The notes: generated by a model from the sequence alone, not told the origin. Positions 32,923 to 41,292 are shown, counted from the first letter of the stretch. The stretch is DNA of 64,000 nucleotides from Acidimicrobiales bacterium (GCA_030448245.1 JAUJNH010000007.1:62001-126000), one strand, 5' to 3'. Made by a program: numbers and translations.

Positions 32923-33726
32923 TCAGGCCGACTTGCTCTCGGACCGGGACTGCTTCGCCGCCGCCAAACTGGCCTCGAGGGCGGCCATGAGGTCGACCAC
33001 CCGGGTGGGCTCCTCGGCGGTGGCCGAGGTGACGATCTCCTGGCCTTCGGCCTTGGCCTCGATCAGCGCCAGGACCTTCTCCCGGTGCTCGTCTTTGTAC
33101 CGGGCCGGATCGAAGTCGCTGGACAGGCTCTCGATCAGCTGCTCGGCCATCTTGACCTCGCGATCGGTGGGCGCCACCTTCTCGAGGTCCGGCAGGTCGA
33201 GCTGCCCGGCGGTGGTGACCTCGTCGGCGTAGAGCATCGTGGACAGCACCAGCGCCCCGTCTTTGGCCCGGATGGCGGCCAGGTACTGCTTGGTCCGCAT
33301 CACGAAGCGGGCGATGGCCACCCGGCCCGTCTCCTCCATGGCCTTGGCCAGGAGGGCGTAGGCCTTCTCGGCGCCCTTGTCGGGCAGCAGGTAGTAGCCC
33401 TTCTCGAAGTAGAGCGGGTCGATCTCGTCGAGCGAGACGAACTCCTCGATGTCGATCGTGCGGCTGGCCACCGGGTCGAGCGAGTCCAGCTCCGACGGCT
33501 CGATCACGACGTAGCGGTTGGGCGAGAGCTCGTAGCCCTTCACCAGTCGCTCGTACGGCACCTCCTCGCCCGTGTCGGGCCGCACCCGCTTGGTGGCGAT
33601 CCTGGTGCCGTCCTGGCCGTCGAGCTGGTTGAAGCGGACGTCCTTGGGCGACTGCGCCGTGGTCAGCTTCACGGGCACGTTCACGAGCCCGAAGCTCACC
33701 GCACCAGACCAGATGGGCCGAGGCAT
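32923..33726 (-). CDS. ku: Ku protein (non-homologous end joining)
   Basis: A 267-residue bacterial Ku. It starts RPIWSGAVSFGLVNVPVKL, the invariant family opening, and continues with GYELSPNRYVVIEPSELD, YYLLPDKGAEKAYALL and the core FVMRTKQYLAAIRAKD. Ku forms a ring on broken DNA ends and recruits LigD. The short, charged C-terminal tail is typical. Its -10 hexamer TAACTT overlaps the stop codon of the gene upstream and lies 7 bases from the ATG. Confidence 0.96.
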   Translation of the reverse strand: MPRPIWSGAVSFGLVNVPVKLTTAQSPKDVRFNQLDGQDGTRIATKRVRPDTGEEVPYERLVKGYELSPNRYVVIEPSELDSLDPVASRTIDIEEFVSLDEIDPLYFEKGYYLLPDKGAEKAYALLAKAMEETGRVAIARFVMRTKQYLAAIRAKDGALVLSTMLYADEVTTAGQLDLPDLEKVAPTDREVKMAEQLIESLSSDFDPARYKDEHREKVLALIEAKAEGQEIVTSATAEEPTRVVDLMAALEASLAAAKQSRSESKSA

Positions 33727-33733
33727 GGTGAAG

Positions 33734-33739
33734 AAGTTA
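33734..33739 (-). promoter_or_regulatory. -10 element of a leaderless promoter (ku)
   Basis: TAACTT on the minus strand, 7 bases before the ku ATG at 33726; its TAA is the stop codon of the helix-turn-helix gene upstream. Confidence 0.5.
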
Positions 33740-34063
33740 CCCCCGGTGTTGTTCCACCACGGTGGAGGCGTCCTGGCTGCTGGCGCCGTGGCCGGGATCG
33801 GTGTTCCAGGCCTCGGCCGCCTGCTTGCGCCGGAGCGCTCCGAAGCGCTGCTGGGCCGCCTGCCTCGAGATGTGCAGCGCCGAGCCGATGGTGGCCCAGC
33901 TCTGTCCCTCCTCGGCCCGAGCCGCCTCGGCCAGGCTCGGCAGCCAGGCGTCGAGCATCTCCCGCAGCCCGTCGGCAGCCCGCAGCCGCTCGACCGCCGG
34001 CCGGCTCGGGTCGGCGAGGGTGGCCATCAGCTCGAGCACGGCCTCGGGCAGGGCGGCACCCAT
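33737..34063 (-). CDS. Small helix-turn-helix protein
   Basis: A 108-residue protein. The C-terminal half holds a helix-turn-helix, SWATIGSALHISRQAAQQRFG, close to the HTH of sigma-like or MarR-type small proteins common in actinobacteria. The N-terminal half is helical (LPEAVLELMATLADPS, ADGLREMLDAWLPSLAEAAR). The ATG overlaps the stop of the upstream Pro-rich membrane protein as TGATG, so the two are coupled; it may regulate that gene. Confidence 0.75.
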   Translation of the reverse strand: MGAALPEAVLELMATLADPSRPAVERLRAADGLREMLDAWLPSLAEAARAEEGQSWATIGSALHISRQAAQQRFGALRRKQAAEAWNTDPGHGASSQDASTVVEQHRG

Positions 34064-35199
34064 CAGCCGAAGGACATCGTCGCCAGCGCCGGCTGCACGG
34101 TCGAGAGGACGTCGTCGAACCCGTCCATGGGACCGACGAGCTGCACCACCCAGTAGCGGTCGCCCTTGACGACGACCCAGTCGACGAGCCGCTGGTCGGC
34201 CGAGGCGGCCTCGAGCCGGACCGCCGGCAGCCCGCCCACGGTGGCCTGACCCTTGGTGACCGTCACGTTCGGCTGGCCGCTGGTCAGGCGGTCGGCCTGC
34301 TGCGCCGCGCAGGCCTCGAGGTCGCAGCCGTCCGAGGCGAACCAGGCGACGATGAACTGGAACTCGGTCCGCACCGGATCGCCAGCCGCATCCTGTTCGA
34401 ACAGCTGCCAGGCGATCGAGCTGGGCACGACGCCCGGCAGGCTCACCCAGCTCCGGGGGACGGTGATGTCGAAGCGGCCCTCGGCGTCGGCCACCTTCAC
34501 CCTGGGCGTGGTGGTGTCGAGCGTGGGTGTGGGGCTGCCTGAGGTGCCGGGGGTCGTGGTGGTGGACCCGCCGGGCTGGGTGGTGCTGGAGCCGCGGGAC
34601 GTGCCGGGGGTGGTGGTGCTGGTCCTCGGCAGGGCGTCGGCCCGGGCCGGAACCTCGACGGTGCCGGGGTCGGGGGTGCGCCCCCCGGCCGCCCGCAGGC
34701 CAAGGCCCACGAGCGCCAGCAGGACGACGGCGACGCCGATGGGCAGCACGACCAGCCAGGCGCTGCCGCTGCGCCCGGCGTGAGGGGGCAGCGGGGCACC
34801 TTGGACCGGCACCGGCTGGTGGCCCCACGGTGGCGCCGGCATCGGCCCGGGCGCGGGCGCGGGCGGCGCGGGCGGGGGGTGGGCCCAGGGCGGCGGAGCC
34901 GGTGGCGCGGGGGGCGCCCCCGGCGGCGGCCACGCCGGACCGGGCTGGGGTGGCGGCCACGCCGGGTCCGGAGGGGTGGGCGACGGGGTGGGCGGCGGCT
35001 CGGCCCAGGGCGGCGGCAGCGGGCCAGGAGGCTGAGGAGCCGGCGGGCCGTCCGGTGGCTCGCCTGGGGCAGGATCGGGCGGCGGCCACTGAGCCGGCGG
35101 GGCAGGCGGGTCGGCCGCCGGAGCCGGAGGGTCACCCGCCGCTGGCGCGCCCTTGGGAGGCTCGGGCGGTGGCCACTGAGGCGGCGGGGCGTCAGCCAT
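34063..35199 (-). CDS. Pro-rich, single-pass membrane protein with extracytoplasmic domain
   Basis: A 378-residue protein. Residues 1-140 are an extreme Pro/Ala/Gly/Trp-rich, disordered cytoplasmic region with repeated WPPP motifs. One membrane helix follows (SAWLVVLPIGVAVVLLALVGLGL), then a Thr/Ser-rich linker (TSTTTPGTSRGSSTTQPG) and a 150-residue globular domain (DITVPRSWVSLPGVVPSSIA) with two Cys, resembling the PsbP/DUF1795-type outside domains of actinobacterial membrane proteins. Pro-rich cytoplasmic tails of this kind are seen in signalling or cell-division proteins. Divergent from rmuC. Confidence 0.75.
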   Translation of the reverse strand: MADAPPPQWPPPEPPKGAPAAGDPPAPAADPPAPPAQWPPPDPAPGEPPDGPPAPQPPGPLPPPWAEPPPTPSPTPPDPAWPPPQPGPAWPPPGAPPAPPAPPPWAHPPPAPPAPAPGPMPAPPWGHQPVPVQGAPLPPHAGRSGSAWLVVLPIGVAVVLLALVGLGLRAAGGRTPDPGTVEVPARADALPRTSTTTPGTSRGSSTTQPGGSTTTTPGTSGSPTPTLDTTTPRVKVADAEGRFDITVPRSWVSLPGVVPSSIAWQLFEQDAAGDPVRTEFQFIVAWFASDGCDLEACAAQQADRLTSGQPNVTVTKGQATVGGLPAVRLEAASADQRLVDWVVVKGDRYWVVQLVGPMDGFDDVLSTVQPALATMSFG

Positions 35200-35257
35200 G
35201 ACCCGCCGAAGTGTCCCACACCAGGCGTCCATCCGCGGACGCTGTCCCACCCGTCCA

Positions 35258-35263
35258 TAACGT
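35258..35263 (+). promoter_or_regulatory. -10 element of a leaderless promoter (rmuC)
   Basis: TAACGT, 7 bases before the GTG at 35271, no Shine-Dalgarno sequence. Confidence 0.5.
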
Positions 35264-35270
35264 TGCATCC

Positions 35271-36800
35271 GTGCTCCTGGCCGCCTTCCTCGCCGCTGCG
35301 TGCGCCGTTCTGGCCGCGCTGGCCGCGGCGCAGTGGGCCCGGCTGCGGGCCGTTCCTTCGCCCGGCCGCGTCGACTCGCTGACTCGCGAGGTGGCCGACC
35401 TGCGAGCGCGGCTGGCCGGGGCCGAGGCGGAGCTCGCCGCCGAGCGCGCCGCGGTGGCCCGTGGCGATCGCCACGCCGGCGAGGCCGCCGACCGGGCCGC
35501 GGCGCTGGCCGCCGAGCTGGCCGGGGTGCGGTCGCGCCTGGCCGTGGCCGAGGCGGCGCTGGCCGCCGAGCGGGCGGCTGCCACCGAGCGCCTCGAGGCC
35601 CAGCAGGTGGCTGCGGCCAGCCTCCTCGTGGCCGAGCGGGAGGCGGCCGCCGAACGGGTGCGGTCGCTCGAAAAGGCGCAGTGCGAGGCCGAGGCTCGGC
35701 TGTCCGAGCGCTTCGGAGCCCTGTCGGCCGATGCCCTGGAACGTTCCAGCACCTCGTTCCTCCAGCTGGCCGAGCAGCACCTGTCCCGGCAGCGGGCCGA
35801 GGGCGCGGCCGAGCTCGACGCCCGGGCCAGCGCGGTGGCCGGGCTGATCAGCCCGGTGGCCGAGGTGCTCCAGCAGGTCCAGGAGCGGATGCAGCGCCTC
35901 GAGGTCTCGCGGGCCGAGGCCGACACCCAGGTCCTGGCCCAGGTGCAGGCCCTCTCGACGGCCCAGCGCGAGCTGCGGTCCGAGACGGCCAACCTGGTCA
36001 CCGCCCTGCGGGCGCCGGCCGTGCGGGGCCGCTGGGGCGAGCTGCAGCTCCGCCGGGTGGTCGAGGTGGCCGGCATGGTGCGCCACTGCGACTTCGACGA
36101 GCAGGTGCGGGCCGTGGGCCCCGACGGCGCGGGTGTCCGCCCGGACCTCGTGGTGCGCCTGGCCGGCGGCAAGTCGGTCGTGGTCGATGCCAAGGTGCCC
36201 CTCCAGGCCTTCCTCGAGGCGACGGAGGAGGTCGATGAGCCCGGTCGTCGGCGCCGCCTCGTCGACCACGCCCGCCAGGTGCGGGCTCACGTCGACGCCC
36301 TGGCGGCCAAGGGCTACCAGCAGGCCTTCGACCCCACCCCCGACCTGGTGGTGCTGTTCGTGCCGGGTGACGCCATCCTGTCGGGGGCGGCCGAGGCCGA
36401 TGCCGGGCTGTTCGAGCACGCCGCCGAGCGCCGGGTCCTCCTCGCCGGGCCCACCACGCTCATCGGGCTCCTCCAGGCCATCGCCCACGGCTGGCGCCAG
36501 GAGGCGGTGGCCGAGCACGCCCGCCAGGTGTGCGACCTGGGACGCGAGCTCCACCGCCGCCTCGGCACCCTGGGCGAGCACCTCGACAAGACCGGCCGCT
36601 CTCTCGACCGGGCCGTCGAGGCCTACAACATGACCATCGGCTCGCTCGAGGGCCGGGTGCTGGTCACCGCCCGCAAGCTGGCCGACATCGAGATCGCCGA
36701 GGGCGAGCTGACCACCCCCACCACCATCGAGCGTACCGCCCGCCCCCTCGTCGCCCCCGAGCTCCTGCGGGCCCTCGACCCCGAGCAGGACGTCGCCTGA
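35271..36800 (+). CDS. rmuC: DNA recombination protein RmuC
   Basis: A 509-residue protein: an N-terminal membrane helix (LLAAFLAAACAVLAALAAAQW), a coiled coil of Ala/Glu/Arg heptads to about residue 190, then the RmuC nuclease-like domain: VRGRWGELQLRRVVEVAGM, HCDFDEQV, RPDLVVRLAGGKSVVVDAKVP, VLFVPGDAILSGA. RmuC limits rearrangements at inverted repeats. The GTG at 35271 fits the leaderless pattern and gives the membrane helix its natural start. A terminator follows. Confidence 0.92.
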   Translation: MLLAAFLAAACAVLAALAAAQWARLRAVPSPGRVDSLTREVADLRARLAGAEAELAAERAAVARGDRHAGEAADRAAALAAELAGVRSRLAVAEAALAAERAAATERLEAQQVAAASLLVAEREAAAERVRSLEKAQCEAEARLSERFGALSADALERSSTSFLQLAEQHLSRQRAEGAAELDARASAVAGLISPVAEVLQQVQERMQRLEVSRAEADTQVLAQVQALSTAQRELRSETANLVTALRAPAVRGRWGELQLRRVVEVAGMVRHCDFDEQVRAVGPDGAGVRPDLVVRLAGGKSVVVDAKVPLQAFLEATEEVDEPGRRRRLVDHARQVRAHVDALAAKGYQQAFDPTPDLVVLFVPGDAILSGAAEADAGLFEHAAERRVLLAGPTTLIGLLQAIAHGWRQEAVAEHARQVCDLGRELHRRLGTLGEHLDKTGRSLDRAVEAYNMTIGSLEGRVLVTARKLADIEIAEGELTTPTTIERTARPLVAPELLRALDPEQDVA

Positions 36801-36810
36801 CCCCCGGACT

Positions 36811-36856
36811 TCTGTCGGGAGAACCCAGGCGTCAGCCCCCTCCTTCTCCCGACAGA
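36811..36856 (+). terminator. Hairpin terminator after rmuC
   Basis: A perfect 13-base inverted repeat, TCTGTCGGGAGAA and TTCTCCCGACAGA, with a 20-base loop, 10 bases after the rmuC stop and just before rnpB. It lacks a clear T tract. Confidence 0.65.
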
Positions 36857-36884
36857 TGGGATCGTCACCGTCCAGCAGGGTCGT

Positions 36885-37290
36885 CAGGGCGGGACGAACC
36901 GCCCACGGGAGGCGTCGTGCCATCATGGAGGCGACGGTGCACCCGGGTGGGTGGTCGCGGCACGGCTCGACCGTGTCGAGGAAGGTCGGGGCTCCACAGG
37001 GCAGGGTGCTGGTGCGAGCCAGTCGGGGTGACCCGCAGGAAAGTGCAACAGAGAGCAGACCGCCGATGGCCGGCGACGGCACAGGCAAGGGTGAAACGGT
37101 GCGGCAAGAGCGCACCAGCGTCCCGGGTGACCGGGGCGGCTTGGCAAACCCCACCCGGAGCAAGGTCGAGCAGGGGGTGGACGGCCCGTCCAACACCCCG
37201 GGTAGACCGCACAGAGGGATGACCACCGATCCGGCCAGCGAGAGCAGCCGGTGAACAGAACCCCGCCTACAGCCCGGGTGCCCGTCCGCG
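36885..37290 (+). ncRNA. rnpB: RNase P RNA (type A)
   Basis: The catalytic RNA that trims tRNA 5' ends. Conserved blocks appear in the correct order: gaggaaggtcggggctcc (P4 5' strand, 36978), acagggcagggtgctgg, caacagagagcagaccgccg, gggtgaaacggtgcggcaag, ggcaaaccccacccggagca, the gggtagaccgc region, the gatgacc element, and cagaaccccgcctacag at the 3' end. The 5' boundary is approximate; the 3' end is set by the terminator hairpin at 37291. Short reading frames across this region are not real genes. Confidence 0.94.
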
Positions 37291-37302
37291 CCGCAGGTCA
37301 GA
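37256..37302 (+). repeat. Direct repeat 1: rnpB 3' end
   Basis: The last part of rnpB and the left arm of its terminator, starting CAGAACCCCGCCTACAGCC. A copy with roughly nine in ten bases identical stands at 38738-38782 in the same orientation. The pair brackets the Panacea gene block. Confidence 0.7.
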
Positions 37303-37328
37303 GCGTCGAAAGGGCCTCTGACCTGCGG
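37291..37328 (+). terminator. Intrinsic terminator of rnpB
   Basis: A perfect 13-base stem, CCGCAGGTCAGAG and CTCTGACCTGCGG, with a 12-base loop, followed by the T-rich run ttcttctct. The next 270 bases, to the gene at 37600, hold nothing I can support. Confidence 0.85.
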
Positions 37329-37599
37329 TTCTTCTCTCAACGTCGCCACCGTTGCCTGTCGGTGGTCAGCGTTCCGTGCCCATCCTGGGTCGGGGGCGCG
37401 CTGGGTCGTCCATCGCACTGGCCTCGAAGCTGACTTCCAGGAACGGGATCAGCAGAGTCAGCTTGGGCAGGTCGGCCATGAGACGCTCGACGCCGGGGGC
37501 CACCCCTGGCCGGACAGCGACGAGTCGACCCGGGCCGCCGTCGATCGGCTCTGGGCCCGACCCGCTTGCCGATCTCGGCGCTGCCGTGGCGCCGCTGGA

Positions 37600-37938
37600 C
37601 TAGTCCTCTGGATCGTTGGCGATGAGGTCCCAGTAGTCGAGGTCGCACTCAATGCCCATGAGTAACACGGTGTCGCCGGCGAGGCCGATGTAGATGACGA
37701 TTGCCGGGATGAAGGCGTTCACGGTGAGGAAGAGGCGGATCGGGGACCCGGGTTCGACCGGTGTGAGCCGCTCGAAGCGACCCCGCACGGCGAGCTCCGC
37801 CTTGAGGGGCGTCAGGACGGTGTCGTCGAGGACCTTGAACGAGTTGCGCTGCGACGTCCCTTCGAGTGGGAAGCAGCGAAGCGCCTCATCGACGAAGTTC
37901 GCCGTACGCTCGCGCGCCGTCGAGCCACCTAGCCGGGC
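37600..37938 (-). CDS. Unknown partner of the Panacea gene, possible toxin (no clear start)
   Basis: The frame continues directly, in the same phase, after the TAG stop of the Panacea gene and encodes 112 residues (RERTANFVDEALRCFPLEGT, RLFLTVNAFIPAIVIYIGL, LLMGIECDLDYWDLIANDPED). Codon use is coding-like from the first codon, yet no ATG, GTG or TTG occurs in frame until the GTG at 37788, which would leave only 62 residues. Position behind a Panacea gene suggests the toxin slot of a toxin-antitoxin pair. I do not recognise the domain. Confidence 0.45.
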   Translation of the reverse strand, partial: ARLGGSTARERTANFVDEALRCFPLEGTSQRNSFKVLDDTVLTPLKAELAVRGRFERLTPVEPGSPIRLFLTVNAFIPAIVIYIGLAGDTVLLMGIECDLDYWDLIANDPED

Positions 37939-38487
37939 CTACTGGTCGAGGCTCTCGGCGAGCTGTCTGGCTCGTTGTTTCATGTGGTCGGTGACCGTGA
38001 CCTCGAGGTCGGGCTTGGCGAAGGCGGTGACGTAGGGGATCGTCTCGCCCATCTCCACCCAGTGCCAGCCGAACTCCTCGTGCGACATGGACGACACGTC
38101 GGCGGCGTTCATCGTGTCGAGCTGGCTGACGACCTCGGTGATGACCTCTCGTTCCGTCTCGCTGAAGATCTCAAGGTTCGGCTCGCGCTGCGGGACCGTC
38201 CGATCGATCGTGTGCAGGAACAGCGGCTCCTGCTGCACAACGATGTCACCGCGCCTCACGAGCTCGTCGCGCACCGGCCGGAGGCGGCGAGGGGCCGGTC
38301 CGTGCTGCAGCTTCTGGTACTCGACGCCAGTGATCGGCCGCCCGTAGCGACGGTGGTGAACGAAGTCGGCGTAGAAGAGGACCTTGTTGAGCTTCGTGGA
38401 GCCGGCCGCAGGGTCTTTGGCCATGAGGTGGCCGGCCCAGACGATGAGTTCGGCCAGCTTCTGCTCGTCGGCCGCGAACTGCGCCAT
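37939..38487 (-). CDS. Panacea (SocA-like) domain protein, possible antitoxin
   Basis: A 182-residue protein with the Panacea/SocA-type domain: KLAELIVWAGHLMAKDP, STKLNKVLFYADFVHHRRYGRPITGVEYQ, and QHGPAPRRLRPVRDEL. Panacea proteins are antitoxins or chaperones that neutralise varied toxins encoded next to them; SocA itself delivers its toxin to a protease. The ATG at 38487 has a GGAGGAGGGA site 3 bases upstream; an earlier ATG at 38508 is possible but poorly spaced. A LexA box lies 55 bases before the start. Confidence 0.85.
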   Translation of the reverse strand: MAQFAADEQKLAELIVWAGHLMAKDPAAGSTKLNKVLFYADFVHHRRYGRPITGVEYQKLQHGPAPRRLRPVRDELVRRGDIVVQQEPLFLHTIDRTVPQREPNLEIFSETEREVITEVVSQLDTMNAADVSSMSHEEFGWHWVEMGETIPYVTAFAKPDLEVTVTDHMKQRARQLAESLDQ

Positions 38488-38541
38488 GGGTCCCTCCTCC
38501 TCGTCCATAGTGTGCCAGCCTCCGACGAACGCTTGATCGTA

Positions 38542-38557
38542 TCGAACGCGTGTTCGT
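38542..38557. promoter_or_regulatory. LexA (SOS) box upstream of the Panacea gene
   Basis: TCGAAC-GCGT-GTTCGT, with a perfect CGAAC/GTTCG palindrome around a 4-base centre, the actinobacterial LexA consensus. It is 54 bases upstream of the ATG at 38487 and predicts induction of the gene pair by DNA damage. Confidence 0.82.
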
Positions 38558-38737
38558 ATTTGTACCGGTCGGCGTGACATCGACACCAGCAACACCCGCC
38601 ACAACGGCCGGGCCAGCAACACGCCCGGTTGAACCCGGCGCTGGGTTTCGGCGCTCGGGGTTTCGCGCCATGACGAGCCCAGGCAGCCGCGGCCAGCTGC
38701 ATCGTCGGAGGTCAGAGGTCTAGAACGTCTCAGCGCG

Positions 38738-38782
38738 CAGAACGCCCGCCTACAGCCGGGCGTCCCGTCGCGCGCAGGTCAG
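38738..38782 (+). repeat. Direct repeat 2: partial copy of the rnpB 3' end
   Basis: CAGAACGCCCGCCTACAGCC... through GCAGGTCAG, aligned with 37256-37302 with four one-base gaps and two or three mismatches. It contains only the last stem of rnpB and half of the terminator, as expected of an attachment-site remnant rather than a second gene. Confidence 0.65.
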
Positions 38783-38980
38783 TCTCGACGGCTCGATCAC
38801 TCCTGTTGACCGCAGGCAAACAACGGCCTGCCGCCCATAAAGCCGGCTCCGGACCGACTAATATCTGGGACACGGCCGCTCGGTATCCCGCGCACTGTTG
38901 CGTGTCTAGCGCTCGGTAATGCCCGGCTCCTGCCCCGCTCCCGAGGCCTGCCGACCACGCACCGTCACGACCGTGCGCTC

Positions 38981-39000
38981 CCCCAACCGTTCGGAAGGTA
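38981..39000. repeat. Short repeat, copy 1 of 2
   Basis: CCCCAACCGTTCGGAAGGTA; a near copy, CCCCAACGTTCAGGAAGGTA, is at 39836-39855 in the same orientation. The two flank the gene at 39051-39536. Meaning unknown. Confidence 0.35.
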
Positions 39001-39050
39001 TGGAAAGCGTCCGCAGGGACGCCCCTGGGAGTGACCGGCCCCCAGCCGCC

Positions 39051-39536
39051 CTACTCCCGTTCGTCGAGCTCGGCCAGCACCTCACCGATGATCTTCGTCG
39101 TCTGGTGGGTGGGGAGAGGCTCCCCTCCTTCCGCCTCGGCGACCTCAGCGCCGAAGTCCTCCACAGAGTGGACGCCACCCACAAGCACGTGCCGCAGCGC
39201 TTCACCAGTCGCCCCGGGGTCGTCAAGCGCATCCACCGCCGGTGTCACGGCATGGTCGTCTGAGGTGGCCACGGTGTTCAGGAGGTGCATGGCTTCCTGC
39301 CGACCGCTGGCCGTCGAAACGACCGGGGGCCTGTCGGGGTTCTGCTGGAGGTCCCACTCGGCCAGCGCCTCGTCGTAGCCTCCTTCGCCCGGGTGGAGCA
39401 GTCGGGTCGCGGGTTCGGTCGGCGCCTCGCCCTCGCTGCCAACCAGCGACTCCTCCGCAGCGTCATCGGCATCGCGCCGACGTTCCGGCTGTACAGGAAC
39501 GACGAGGGTTCCGTCCGCGTTGCGAACGATGTCCAT
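39051..39536 (-). CDS. Acidic uncharacterised protein
   Basis: A 161-residue, strongly acidic protein (DIVRNADGTLVVPVQPE, GEGGYDEALAEWDLQQNPD, KIIGEVLAELDERE) without recognisable domains. An AAGGAGA site 5 bases before the ATG and good codon bias support it as a real gene. It lies in the accessory patch between the Panacea block and pirin and has no evident partner. Confidence 0.6.
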   Translation of the reverse strand: MDIVRNADGTLVVPVQPERRRDADDAAEESLVGSEGEAPTEPATRLLHPGEGGYDEALAEWDLQQNPDRPPVVSTASGRQEAMHLLNTVATSDDHAVTPAVDALDDPGATGEALRHVLVGGVHSVEDFGAEVAEAEGGEPLPTHQTTKIIGEVLAELDERE

Positions 39537-40064
39537 GGGTTCTCCTTCAGATAGGCCCGAGCGTTCTACCCAGCCCAGCCACCTCCGATCGCGACGAGCC
39601 GTAAGCGGGGTGGATCACCTCCGAGTTCTTCCCGCGTCGAGGACCTTGGTGCCGTCCCGACCGTTCGAAGCACCCAGCGTCGCTGAGCCACACGCGGTGC
39701 TTCGCGTCGCAGGCGGCATAGCAACCTCGGGCCCTGGTCGAACGCGTTGAAGCATCGGACGAGACCCTCCTCACCGCCGCAAGCCGGCGGGTCAGGCAGC
39801 CCGCCCGCCCCTTGCTGGGAAGCGACCGCCGACTTCCCCAACGTTCAGGAAGGTACATGCAGACGGGAACCAGCGGACCAGCGGCCCACGAAGTTCTAGC
39901 CGGATACCGCTTCGCCGGGGGTAGCTAGTGGCCCGTTAGCGAGGTATTCGTACCCGGCGGGTGGTGGTGTGGGATGGGCACCGGCGGCCGGCTGGCGCCG
40001 GGGAAGGCTCGGCGCCCCGAAGCGGTTGAACAGGGGCCGGCAGACCTTCGAGAGGAACCACCAG
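39537..40064. other. Gene-free stretch of about 530 bases
   Basis: No convincing reading frame on either strand. It includes copy 2 of a 20-base repeat at 39836-39855. The sequence just before 40065 provides a gagaggaacc ribosome site for pirin. Confidence 0.5.
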
Positions 40065-41132
40065 GTGACTGCAGTCCCGGACGTCGCGATCGATGCCGCT
40101 GAACCGATCGAGAGCCCCGTGCTGGAGGTCGTGCCGCTCGGGATGCGCTGGCCGACGATCGACCCGTTCCTGTTCTGCGTGAACCACGACGACGCCTACC
40201 CAGCCGGGGACGACGCGATGGCACCGGCCGTCCCGATCGACGACCGCGACCTCGGCCAGGACTTCTCCGCCGTGGACGGGTGGAGCATGTACCACGGGCT
40301 GACGGTGCCCGGGTTCCCGGGGCACCCCCACCGGGGGTTCGAGACGGTGACCTACGTCCGCCAGGGGCTGATCGACCACTCGACTCGCTCGGCGCCGCCG
40401 CCCGGTTCGGCCGGGGCGACGTGCAGTGGCTCACCGCCGGGAAGGGCATCGTCCACGCCGAGATGTTCCCGCTGCTCGACCGCCACGGCGGCAACCCGCT
40501 GGAGCTGTTCCAGATCTGGCTGAACCTGCCCGCGGCCGACAAGCTCGTCGACCCGTACTTCACCATGCTGTGGGACGGCGACCTGCCCGTCGTGCGTGCC
40601 ATCGACGGCGGTGGACGCCTCACCGAGGTGACGGTGATCGCCGGCGCCCTCGAGGGCGTCTCGGCGCCTGCTCCCCGCCCGACTCGTACGCGGCACGGGA
40701 CGACGCCGACATCGCCATCTGGCACATCCGGCTGGAGCCGGGCGCCCGGTGGGAGCTGCCGCCGGCCGAGGGTCCCGCCACGGCGAGGGTGCTGTACGTC
40801 TTCGAGGGCGACACCGTCGACATCGCAGACCTGGAGGTCGAAAGCGACACCGGCGTGGTCGTGCATGCCCGGGTGCCGGTCGCCCTCAACGCGGGCTCGG
40901 AAGAGGTCGAGGTGCTCCTCCTGCAGGGCCGGCCCCTCGGCGAGCCGGTCGCCCAGTACGGGCCGTTCGTGATGAACACCCAGGCCGAGATCGACCAGGC
41001 GTTCCAGGACTACCGGGCCACCGGCTTCGGGGGTGGCCGTGGCCCGACAACGCCCCGACCCACGGCCGCGACCGCGGACGGTTCGCCCGGCACGTGGACG
41101 GCCGGGTGGAAGAGGTCGACCAGCGCCGCTGA
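40065..41132 (+). CDS. Pirin family protein (frame interrupted three times)
   Basis: The pieces together give a full pirin: [36 protein letters not shown] (metal-site His cluster), [33 protein letters not shown], the second cupin ([16 protein letters not shown]) and the C-terminal motif [11 protein letters not shown] with WPWPDNAP. Reading frames change near 40383, 40670 and 41033; adding one base at each restores the expected sequence (for example [12 protein letters not shown]). Pirins are iron-binding bicupins, some with quercetinase activity. Start is the GTG at 40065. Confidence 0.85.
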
Positions 41133-41292
41133 CCATGGCGCCCAGGCCGCCGGCTGGCCGGTCGGGCTGGGGATCAACCGGTTCGACCCCGACGCGAACA
41201 AGCGGGTGGCCGCTGCCACACTGGTCCGGGTGGGCTGGCAGGGGACGTCGCCGGTCGCAGCCGCGCCCGACCCCACCGCCGCCGGCGCCGCC

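Larger units (their letters stand above)
38558..39050. other. Gene-poor stretch
   Basis: Lower GC than the surroundings. It holds the second rnpB-like repeat (38738-38782) and, near 38860, an AT-rich gactaatatctgg segment that could be a promoter for nothing obvious. Frames here are short and not coding-like. Confidence 0.5.

Noticed and set aside
36856-37254. A 132-codon open frame over the rnpB region
   Set aside because: The DNA carries all conserved RNase P RNA blocks; the frame is incidental.
37256-38782. Hairpins with loop CCTACAGC at both repeats as integron attC sites
   Set aside because: They coincide with the conserved 3' end of RNase P RNA, lack the attC core, and no integron integrase is present.
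39612-39622. GGATCACCTCC, identical to the 3' end of 16S rRNA
   Set aside because: Only 11 bases match and nothing before it resembles 16S rRNA. Read on the other strand it would be an ideal ribosome site, but no start codon follows.
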